Positions 8,363 to 15,570 of a stretch of 64,000 nucleotides of DNA are shown piece by piece. Numbering within the stretch: position 1 is the first letter of the stretch; every line of letters begins with the position of its first letter. The notes under the pieces were generated by a model. That model had not been told where the DNA came from and did no database searches. It saw only the letters and a program-made list of their open reading frames with translations. This stretch comes from Prevotella nigrescens. GTDB taxonomy: Bacteria > Bacteroidota > Bacteroidia > Bacteroidales > Bacteroidaceae. Made by a program: the position numbers and the translations under genes. The stretch lies in NCBI RefSeq assembly GCF_031191185.1, contig NZ_CP133464.1:124001-188000 (forward strand), read 5' to 3'.

Positions 8363-9052
8363 ATGGTAAAGAAAGTCATTAAATTTGCAAAATGGATAGC
8401 CGGTTTGCTGTTCGTTTCCTCTATATTGAGCGTGGTGGCATACCGCTTCATACCTGTCTATTTCACGCCCCTGATGTTTTCGCGCTGCTTCGAACAGATT
8501 GTGAACGGAGAGAAAATAAAGTTGTATCACCACTGGATTTCGTTAGAAGAAATGCCCCCATCAATGCCCGTTGCCGTAATGGCGAGCGAAGACCAGCGCT
8601 TTCTTACGCACCACGGCTTTGACTACAAGGCGATAGAACAGGCGGCGAAAAGCAACCTGAATGGCGGAAAGAAGCTGCGCGGTGGCTCTACCATTTCGCA
8701 ACAAACGGCAAAGAACGTGTTCCTGTGGCAGGGACGGTCGTGGCTGCGCAAGGGATTGGAAGCGTACTTCACTTTCCTTATCGAGACTTTCTGGAGCAAA
8801 CAGCGCATCATGGAGGTGTATCTCAACTCCATAGAGATGGGCGACGGCATCTACGGAGTGCAGGCTTGTGCAGAGAAAAACTTCGATGTGGACGCACGAA
8901 ACCTTACCCGTTCGGACTGCGCACTGATTGCTGCGACGCTGCCCAATCCCCGCCGCTTCTCGTCGAAAGCACCGGGACCGTACATGCGCAAGCGGCTAAG
9001 GCAGATTGAAACACAGATGAAGCACATACCGGCATTCCCGTCAGACAAATAG
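8363..9052 (+). CDS. mtgA: monofunctional peptidoglycan glycosyltransferase MtgA
   Basis: A GT51 enzyme that polymerises lipid II into glycan strands at the inner membrane. I chose ATG 8363 over the in-frame start at 8324 because a TAACTTTG promoter box lies between them and [17 protein letters not shown] gives a normal signal anchor; the product is 229 residues. Conserved GT51 motifs are [12 protein letters not shown] (catalytic Glu) near residue 75, [13 protein letters not shown], the KxRI-type segment [17 protein letters not shown] (second Glu) and FGVQA-like [13 protein letters not shown]. No transpeptidase domain follows, so this is the monofunctional type. The helicase gene starts 24 bases downstream and is probably co-transcribed. 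Confidence 0.95.
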   Translation: MVKKVIKFAKWIAGLLFVSSILSVVAYRFIPVYFTPLMFSRCFEQIVNGEKIKLYHHWISLEEMPPSMPVAVMASEDQRFLTHHGFDYKAIEQAAKSNLNGGKKLRGGSTISQQTAKNVFLWQGRSWLRKGLEAYFTFLIETFWSKQRIMEVYLNSIEMGDGIYGVQACAEKNFDVDARNLTRSDCALIAATLPNPRRFSSKAPGPYMRKRLRQIETQMKHIPAFPSDK

Positions 9053-9076
9053 AAAAGAGGACTACAGACTACTGAA

Positions 9077-11512
9077 ATGCAAGAGAAAACAGAAAAAAAG
9101 ATAAAGGAACTGCTCGCCCAACTGAACGAAAGCCAGCGCGAAGCAGTGGAATATTGCAACGGACCATCGTTGGTTGTGGCAGGCGCAGGCTCGGGAAAGA
9201 CACGCGTCCTGACTTATAAGATTGCCTATCTGATAATGTACGGCGTGCTGCCTTACCGCATTCTTGCGCTCACTTTCACCAACAAGGCAGCGCGGGAAAT
9301 GAAGGAACGCATCGGAAATTTAGTCGATAAAGACCTTGCCGACCGTCTTTACATGGGCACGTTCCACTCGGTTTTCTCCCGCATTCTCCGTGCAGAGGCA
9401 CAGCGCATAGGCTACAACAGCAACTTTACCATATACGACGAAACCGATTCGAGGTCGCTCCTGAAGTCGATTATCAAGACTTTGGGACTGAGCGACAAGG
9501 ACTACAAGCCGTCCACGGTGCACAGCATCATATCGATGGCGAAGAACCAGCTCGTCGGTGCCGATGCTTTTGCTGTCAGCAATGGCGGACAGAGTGGCTT
9601 AAAAGGGGCAAAACTGAAAGCCGTTTCGCAAATCTATGCTGCCTATCAGGCTCGTTGCAGGCAGGCAAACGCCATGGATTTCGATGATTTGCTGGTGAAC
9701 ACGTTCCGCCTTTTCAACGAAAATGCCGACATTCGCAACAAGTATGCCGAGCGCTTCCAGTATATTCTGGTAGACGAATACCAGGACACGAACTTCGTGC
9801 AAGTGGCTATCGTGAAACTCCTGACAGCCAAGCACCAGCGCATTTGCGTGGTGGGCGACGACTACCAGAGCATCTATTCGTTCCGGGGAGCGAGCATCGA
9901 CAACATCTTGGACTACCAAAAGAAGTTCGACAACGTACAGGTTTTCAAGCTGGAACGCAACTATCGGTCTACCCGGAAGATAGTGGAAGCTGCAAACTCG
10001 CTCATGAAACACAACGCCCGACAGATACCGAAAGACGTTTATTCGGAGGAAAGCGAAGGGGCAAAAATAAGCTACCGACCTTGCTACAGCGACAAAGAAG
10101 AAGCCATGGTGGTGGTGAAAGAGATTAAAAAGCTAAAGCGTTCGCAATCGTTTGGCTATGACGGCTTTGCCATTCTCTACCGAACCAACGCACAAAGCCG
10201 CAGCTTTGAGGACGAATTACGCAAGTCGGCTATTCCCTATAAGATATTTGGCGGACTGTCGTTCTATCAGCGCAAGGAGATAAAAGACATCATAGCCTAC
10301 TTCCGTCTGGTGGCTAACCCGAACGACGAAGAAGCCTTCAAGCGCATCATAAACTATCCGGCACGAGGCATCGGAGGCACTACGCTGATGAAAATAATAG
10401 ACTGTGCCAGTGCCAACGAAGCCAGTCTGTGGGACGTTATAGGCAACGCTGCACGCTACAATTTGGACATTAACAAGGGAACGGCGGCGAAACTAACGGC
10501 GTTCGTCGAGCTAATCAATGGCTTTATCCGCGATTTGGCTATGTCAGACGCCTACACCTTGGGGGCGAAAATAATAAAAGAAAGTGGCATCTGGGCGGAT
10601 TTGGCACAGGGAACAGCCCCCGACGACGTGGCACGACGCGAGAACCTGGAGGAGCTTCTGGCAGGAATGCAAGCCTTTGTGGACGAAAGAAGAGAGGAAG
10701 GACGGGCAGACGAAACCTTCCTGACCGACTTTCTGCAAGAGGTGGCGCTCTATTCCGACTTGGACAAGGCGGACGATGGCAGCCCCAAAGTGTCGCTCAT
10801 GACTATCCATGCCGCCAAAGGCTTGGAGTTTCCGGTGGTGTTTGTCGTTGGCTTGGAAGAGAATATATTTCCTAACGCAATGGCTGCCGGCTCGCGAAAG
10901 GAGCTTGAAGAGGAACGCCGACTGCTCTATGTGGCAATAACAAGGGCAGAACGGTTCTGCTATCTCACCAATGCGAAGAACCGCTACCACTTCGGCACGA
11001 TGCAATTCAACAATCCCAGCCGCTTCCTGAAGGACATAGACCCTGCCTATATAGACACAGAGGGCGAACCCTATAGTGGCAGTGGCAACCGAATGCCGTG
11101 GGACGAACCTGCCAGAAGCAGCCGATGGCAGAACGCAAACCCCGTGGCAAGTCAGTTTAAAGCCGACCCCCGACCGAAAATAACGTCTCCACGGACTCCT
11201 GAACGTGCCGCAGATCCATTGTCGGAACGCACGAAACAGCGACTGATAAGCGAGGGCGGAAACTTCAGAAAGCTGTCGGCAGCCCTCTCAAACGGTGGCA
11301 GACAATCTGCAGCACCCTCCCGGACAACCGCTCCGGACGCAGTTTCAGGGAATGGACTTACAGTTGGCGCGACCATTGAACACCAGCGTTTCGGCATCGG
11401 CGTAGTAGAAGCAATGGAAGGAACAGGCGAGAACGCAAAAGCAACCGTAACGTTCCGCAATGCAGGAACGAAACAGTTGCTTCTGAAGTTTGCCAAATAT
11501 AAAATATTGTAG
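9077..11512 (+). CDS. pcrA: UvrD/PcrA/Rep-family DNA helicase
   Basis: A superfamily 1A 3'-5' DNA helicase of 811 residues, acting in repair, replication restart and clearing of RNA polymerase or recombinase filaments. Motifs are: Q-motif LNESQREAVEY (residues 17-27), Walker A GAGSGKT (36-42), motif Ia TFTNKAAREM, motif II VDEYQDTN, motif III GDDYQSIYSFRGA, motif IV ERNYRST, motif V TIHAAKGLEFPVVFVVG and motif VI ERRLLYVAITRA. The last 50 residues (VGATIEHQRFGIGVVEAMEG onward) resemble the Tudor-like tail that in PcrA/UvrD contacts RNA polymerase; about 100 low-complexity residues separate it from the helicase core. The gene is probably co-transcribed with mtgA; the link between the two functions is unclear. 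Confidence 0.93.
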   Translation: MQEKTEKKIKELLAQLNESQREAVEYCNGPSLVVAGAGSGKTRVLTYKIAYLIMYGVLPYRILALTFTNKAAREMKERIGNLVDKDLADRLYMGTFHSVFSRILRAEAQRIGYNSNFTIYDETDSRSLLKSIIKTLGLSDKDYKPSTVHSIISMAKNQLVGADAFAVSNGGQSGLKGAKLKAVSQIYAAYQARCRQANAMDFDDLLVNTFRLFNENADIRNKYAERFQYILVDEYQDTNFVQVAIVKLLTAKHQRICVVGDDYQSIYSFRGASIDNILDYQKKFDNVQVFKLERNYRSTRKIVEAANSLMKHNARQIPKDVYSEESEGAKISYRPCYSDKEEAMVVVKEIKKLKRSQSFGYDGFAILYRTNAQSRSFEDELRKSAIPYKIFGGLSFYQRKEIKDIIAYFRLVANPNDEEAFKRIINYPARGIGGTTLMKIIDCASANEASLWDVIGNAARYNLDINKGTAAKLTAFVELINGFIRDLAMSDAYTLGAKIIKESGIWADLAQGTAPDDVARRENLEELLAGMQAFVDERREEGRADETFLTDFLQEVALYSDLDKADDGSPKVSLMTIHAAKGLEFPVVFVVGLEENIFPNAMAAGSRKELEEERRLLYVAITRAERFCYLTNAKNRYHFGTMQFNNPSRFLKDIDPAYIDTEGEPYSGSGNRMPWDEPARSSRWQNANPVASQFKADPRPKITSPRTPERAADPLSERTKQRLISEGGNFRKLSAALSNGGRQSAAPSRTTAPDAVSGNGLTVGATIEHQRFGIGVVEAMEGTGENAKATVTFRNAGTKQLLLKFAKYKIL

Positions 11513-11533
11513 GCTGGTTCCGGAATTATCTTT

Positions 11534-11566
11534 GTAACGTGGATCCGACATAAGAACCCACGTTAC
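11534..11566. terminator. hairpin after the helicase gene
   Basis: GTAACGTGG (11534-11542) pairs perfectly with CCACGTTAC (11558-11566), 22 bases after the stop codon, followed by ATTTAATC rather than a true T-run. TATCTTTG boxes flank it at 11527-11534 and 11584-11591; the second is a plausible promoter box for the protease gene. Confidence 0.5.
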
Positions 11567-11616
11567 ATTTAATCAAATTTGCGTATCTTTGTACACAATC
11601 ATTAAGTTTGAGACTG

Positions 11617-12816
11617 ATGTCATACATAAAACAGCTCTTTTGTACCTTGATTCTGATTGCCACCATAGCCACAAATGGTATGGCTTTCGGTAATGAAAAG
11701 GATTACCTTTCCTTTGATGTGAAGGAAAAGAACTTCGTTGATACAATTCCAATTGTCTATAGGTATGGTCAGATCTTGATGCCTGTAACCATCGAAGGTA
11801 GGGCATACAATTTTCTGTTGGATACAGGTGCCGGGTTAGGACTTATCAATCTACCAACAGATATTAAATTTAACGAAAGCCAGAAGAGTATTTCGTTCAG
11901 CGATGCCAACAGCCAGTCGCTCGTTCGAAAGACGGTTACATTGCCTGAATTAAAGATTGGAAACCTCACCTTACGCAATTATCCCTGTGTCATCTCCAAG
12001 ACTCCATTCTCATGTGCCAATGATGGAATAATAGGTTTCAACCTTATTCGCAAGGGGATTATCATAAAGATAGACCTTCGCGCAGGTCATATTATCCTCA
12101 CTGACAAGAAGAAATTCTTTAAGAATGAGCCAGGATACAAATCCAAATATATATGTACCGATGTGCCAATCGTGCAATTCGCGACTTCTTATGGCAAGTC
12201 TCGTGAATTAGCTGTATTCGATACAGGCTATAATCAGATGTTTTCAATAAACCTGCGAGAGGTTTATGATTTGTGGGCAAATCCTAATATCAATAAAGAA
12301 GCTGTAGAATTCTCAGCACAGACAGTGTGGACAGGAATGGGATCTTCGGGTTCAATCTCTGTAAGTGGTACAGTTGAAAACGAAGAACACTTTATGAACT
12401 TGAAGCATCTCAATACTTTTGGTGTTTCATTCGACTCTGTTCCATGTACTGCGAGTCCAAACTTTTGCAACATTGGAGGTAAATTGCTTAAATATGGAAC
12501 AATGATTATTGATAACAATACGCATCGTATGATCTTTCAACCTTATACCAACAGCAATCATATAGATGTCAATGAACGTGTTCAGAACTTTACAGTTTCA
12601 TTGAGAGATAACACCCTTTTCGTTTCAAAGATTAATGAAGCATCAGACGAGTACGCCCAAGGATTGCGTGTCAATGATGCCATTACCGAAGTGGAAGGCA
12701 TTGCTGTTTCCAATTATTGTGATTTAATAGAAGCAGTAGCAGATATCAAACGTTCTTATTTTGTAAAATTCAGAGGAACCGATGGAAAGGAAAAGCAGGT
12801 TCTAATAACTAAGTAA
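11617..12816 (+). CDS. exported aspartyl protease with C-terminal PDZ domain
   Basis: I start at ATG 11617, giving 399 residues and a signal peptide (MSYIKQLFCTLILIATIA). Two aspartic-protease motifs are visible: LLDTGAGLGLINLP near residue 70 and AVFDTGYNQMF near residue 200. This implies a bilobal, pepsin-like arrangement in one chain, as in Bacteroidota retropepsin-like/pepsin-like proteases. The last 80 residues (LFVSKINEASDEYAQGLRVNDAITEVEG) form a PDZ-like domain that may bind protein C-termini. The likely location is periplasm or outer membrane. Sequence and codon use look more A/T-rich than in the helicase next door. It stands alone; its targets are unknown. Confidence 0.85.
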   Translation: MSYIKQLFCTLILIATIATNGMAFGNEKDYLSFDVKEKNFVDTIPIVYRYGQILMPVTIEGRAYNFLLDTGAGLGLINLPTDIKFNESQKSISFSDANSQSLVRKTVTLPELKIGNLTLRNYPCVISKTPFSCANDGIIGFNLIRKGIIIKIDLRAGHIILTDKKKFFKNEPGYKSKYICTDVPIVQFATSYGKSRELAVFDTGYNQMFSINLREVYDLWANPNINKEAVEFSAQTVWTGMGSSGSISVSGTVENEEHFMNLKHLNTFGVSFDSVPCTASPNFCNIGGKLLKYGTMIIDNNTHRMIFQPYTNSNHIDVNERVQNFTVSLRDNTLFVSKINEASDEYAQGLRVNDAITEVEGIAVSNYCDLIEAVADIKRSYFVKFRGTDGKEKQVLITK

Positions 12817-12836
12817 ATCAGACAGCAGTATAGCTA

Positions 12837-12947
12837 TTGCATAACCGTCTGATGTATAGTGCATTATAGCTCCCACCGTCTTACACGGCAAAACAGCCCC
12901 TTTTACACGGCAAAAACAGGCCTTTTGCAGTGCAAAACAGCCTGTTT
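12837..12947. repeat. intergenic 22-bp unit repeat, copy R3
   Basis: A left flank TTGCATAACCGTCTGATGTA is followed by three units (12883-12904, 12905-12926, 12927-12947). Flank and units are near-identical to copy R9 at 63440-63551 over about 110 bp. The copy lies between the convergent protease and DUF6377 genes. Confidence 0.85.
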
Positions 12948-13078
12948 CAGAACACAAAACCATATTTTAAGCTTTTCGTTGGAATTATCCTTACAAATCG
13001 GAAATCATTTCAAGGCTGGTTCTAAAAATGGTTTTCGCCTCCTGCCTGCACCTGTTTGATGCTCCAAAAAGGTAGCCT

Positions 13079-14722
13079 CTACCCTATCCTTTTTACTGCA
13101 CTTTCAAACGAGCCGTGGTCGAACGCACGTGCCTTCAGCTTGGAACGATAAGTATAAACGGTGGTCAGGCTGGCTCGGAGGATAGACGAGATACGGACAT
13201 TGTCGCTGATACCCAGCCTGATAAGAGCCAGAATGCGCAGTTCGGTGGTAAGACGCTCGTCGCCTTTCGGAACTATCTGTGCGTCTTTGCGCAGCAACAA
13301 GTTCACTTCTGCAACGAAATTAGGAAATATATTCAGGAAAGCTGTATCGAAATTGATATAGTATTCGTGCGTGGCAATCTGTGTAAAAGAATTGTTTTTC
13401 AGTTCCGTATAGAGTTCTTCCATACGTTTTTCGCGTGCCAGACGGTTGTAAATCTTCCGCTTGGCTTCAGCTTGGTCTATTAAATTCGATGCCAATTCCA
13501 GGAAGCGGGCAATGTATTCTTCCTTGATATTATTGGCTTCGCAAAGCTGTGCATTCACTTTGCTAAGGTCTTCCACGGCTTTGTTCAGCTGCTTGTTCAT
13601 CAAAACCATTTGTGCATGCGTCTTTCGGTAGCGTCGAAGATACCTCCAAATGAAGAAGACCGCCACGACGAGGGCGATGGCAACGACACTTACGGCAAGC
13701 AGGAGCCCGAAGATGTGCATGCGCTGGGCACGCTGCTGTACGCTGTAAGCCGAGAAGATGCGGGGCAAGATGTACGCATTCTGGACGTTGCGCAGGCGTG
13801 TGCCATAGAAATTGGCATCTTCTATCGAGATGTTCAGACAGTTATAAGCCCGCTCTATGTCGCCTTGCTCGAACAGTACAGCCGCCAAAAGGCGCATGGA
13901 GTTGTTCTCCTTGGACGACGAACAGATGTCGCTCATTGCGCTTTGCACAAGATAAGCGTGCTGTTGCCGGGTATTCCCAAGCTTGGAATAAAGTTCCGAC
14001 AGGTCGAAACAGATCATTGCGTATTCGTGATCGTCCTTCTTCCATCGCTTCAGGTAGTTTTTCAGTATGTCGATGGCTTTCTGCGTGTGTCCCCTCTTGC
14101 TCAGTTCGGCTGCCTCTGCACGCACATACGCATACGTATCCTTATACGGACTGGACAGGATAAGCCTTCTGAAGTGTTCTGCCCGAGCCTCGTACGAAGC
14201 GTGCAACTGGGTTCCTGCAGTGTATTCGGACATCAACGACATCAGCAGATACCATTCGTCGTAGAACTCCTGGAGCAATCTGTCGTCGAGAACCGACACA
14301 TTTATGCTGTCCAACAAGTCGCGCGATTTATCAAAAAGTGCTGCCAGCGTATGCACATGCACCTTTTTAAGTTGCGCTTCAGCCAACCATTTCGCATCGT
14401 TCATACGCTTTGCGTAGAGAATGGTACGGTCGGCGTAAGCCAAAGCCGAGTCGAACCGGAAAGATTCGTACTCTTCGTAGAGCTGCATACATATTTCGTA
14501 GCGTTGCCTGTCGGTAAGATGTGGAGTAGAAAGGCGTTGGCGTATGTCGCCTATCCGTGCCAGCTTCTTGTCGGTTATGGCTTTGCTTTGTTCTATAAGA
14601 CGGTCCAACGCATCGTATTCAGCGGTTGCCATTACGGCAGAGCTATGCAATAATGCGAAGAAAAGAAGTAGACACCAACACAGAAACGTGGCTTTGTTTT
14701 TTTGGAGGTCTTTTTGTTTCAT
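13079..14722 (-). CDS. DUF6377-type membrane-bound TPR regulator
   Basis: From ATG 14722 the product is 547 residues; a longer in-frame start at 14779 would lie in the promoter. Order of parts: a signal-like hydrophobic segment (CWCLLLFFALLHSSAVMA), about 300 residues of TPR-like helices that should be periplasmic, one membrane helix (LLLAVSVVAIALVVAVFF) near residue 325, a cytoplasmic coiled coil (QLNKAVEDLSKVNAQLCEAN), and a C-terminal helix-turn-helix-like region (ELRILALIRLGISDNVRISS). This is the layout of Bacteroidota DUF6377 proteins, thought to be one-component transmembrane regulators related to SusR-like sensors. Ligand and target genes are unknown. A perfect TTTG-N20-TACCTTTG promoter precedes it. 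Confidence 0.82.
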   Translation of the reverse strand: MKQKDLQKNKATFLCWCLLLFFALLHSSAVMATAEYDALDRLIEQSKAITDKKLARIGDIRQRLSTPHLTDRQRYEICMQLYEEYESFRFDSALAYADRTILYAKRMNDAKWLAEAQLKKVHVHTLAALFDKSRDLLDSINVSVLDDRLLQEFYDEWYLLMSLMSEYTAGTQLHASYEARAEHFRRLILSSPYKDTYAYVRAEAAELSKRGHTQKAIDILKNYLKRWKKDDHEYAMICFDLSELYSKLGNTRQQHAYLVQSAMSDICSSSKENNSMRLLAAVLFEQGDIERAYNCLNISIEDANFYGTRLRNVQNAYILPRIFSAYSVQQRAQRMHIFGLLLAVSVVAIALVVAVFFIWRYLRRYRKTHAQMVLMNKQLNKAVEDLSKVNAQLCEANNIKEEYIARFLELASNLIDQAEAKRKIYNRLAREKRMEELYTELKNNSFTQIATHEYYINFDTAFLNIFPNFVAEVNLLLRKDAQIVPKGDERLTTELRILALIRLGISDNVRISSILRASLTTVYTYRSKLKARAFDHGSFESAVKRIG

Positions 14723-14748
14723 TCTATAATAACCGTAATTCGGATATA

Positions 14749-14780
14749 CAAAGGTAGACAGAATTATTGGAAAGTACAAA
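14749..14780 (-). promoter_or_regulatory. promoter of the DUF6377 gene
   Basis: On the minus strand TTTG (14777-14780), 20 nt, then TACCTTTG (14749-14756). The start codon lies 26 bases beyond the -7 box. Confidence 0.8.
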
Positions 14781-14792
14781 TTTTGACATGAA

Positions 14793-14829
14793 AAAAGTGT
14801 ACCATGAAAGCATCATACCCCTGGTACAC
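14793..14829 (-). terminator. intrinsic terminator of the putative small RNA
   Basis: On the minus strand AAGTGTACCA pairs with TGGTACACTT, a 10-bp stem that runs into a T6 tail. Confidence 0.75.
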
Positions 14830-14971
14830 TTCACGTTTAGTTACGTTTTGATTGAGAGCGTTCACTCTTGCACCTATTCTGCAAGGTCTCAATTCCTTGT
14901 TTCCTGAAACATCTTTTCTACCATTAAATGTTATTTCATCACATTGCCTCACGGCAGCTCTTTTGTTAAAT
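14793..14971 (-). ncRNA. putative small RNA or leader between a promoter and a terminator
   Basis: A minus-strand promoter (14978-15007) and an intrinsic terminator (14793-14829) bracket about 175 nt with no accepted gene. Local hairpins include CAAGG/CCTTG around 14882-14899 and GCCGTGAGGC near 14950. The only clean short frame with an ATG is 11 codons (MVEKMFQETRN). It ends just before the separate promoter of the DUF6377 gene. I do not recognise an RNA family. Confidence 0.45.
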
Positions 14972-14977
14972 CTGTTG

Positions 14978-15007
14978 CAAAGATAAGCAATAAAATCGGT
15001 GTTGCAA
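14978..15007 (-). promoter_or_regulatory. promoter of the putative small RNA
   Basis: On the minus strand TTG (15005-15007), a 19-nt spacer and TATCTTTG (14978-14985). Confidence 0.65.
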
Positions 15008-15354
15008 TGCGTTGCAAACATAAATCTAAGTCGCCATATAGCCTATAAAAATCATATATCACTTATTTTCAGATATTTATATATATTAATAGAGATTTCA
15101 CATGGTTGAAAAATCTAAACTAATTCGCAATATAGAAAGCGCGGAACGAAACAAATTGGGGTATAGCAGAACAAGAATAACCGTAAAAACAAAGAGTGGA
15201 AACAACATAGAAAGATGGTATTTCCTTCTGCAAAAAACATATATCATGTCCATTCCAAGCCAGGAAAAGCATCTGCTCTGGCGCATTTCGTGCCACGATT
15301 GTTCTTCCGTAATCTAATAAATATCATACGCCTAAAAACGGCCATCATGCTTCC
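15008..15354. other. A/T-rich intergenic stretch without a recognisable gene
   Basis: Short frames exist on both strands, for example 15102-15317 plus, but none has a convincing promoter, ribosome site or domain. Confidence 0.5.
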
Positions 15355-15420
15355 GCAATGCAATAGAGGCTCTTTTACAACGCAAAACAGGCTCTTTTAC
15401 CGTGCAAAAGAGCCTGTTTT
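15355..15420. repeat. intergenic 22-bp unit repeat, copy R4
   Basis: Three exact 22-nt units (15355-15376, 15377-15398, 15399-15420). Units 2 and 3 carry AAAACAGGCTCTTTT and its exact reverse complement, so they can form a 15-bp hairpin. Confidence 0.85.
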
Positions 15421-15478
15421 GATTTATAGGGGTGTGGAGATTTTCTGGAGCATGGGTATCATAGAGTCATGGTTTCCC

Positions 15479-15547
15479 CATGACGCCAAGTGTCTTAGGC
15501 GTCATGGAAGGGGCTGTTTGCACCCAGGCTCCATAGGCTTCCTATGG
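15479..15547. terminator. two hairpins beyond the prolyl oligopeptidase gene
   Basis: CCATAGG/CCTATGG (15531-15547, loop CTT) lies 24 bases past the minus-strand stop. A perfect 10-bp stem CCATGACGCC/GGCGTCATGG lies at about 15478-15507. Neither has a long T-run on the minus strand, so the terminator call is moderate. Confidence 0.45.
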
Positions 15548-15570
15548 TTTCTATGCGTCCGAAGTCCCGT

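Noticed and set aside
13610..14653. 347-codon open frame on the plus strand
   Set aside because: Antisense to the DUF6377 gene, which has a perfect promoter and recognisable architecture.
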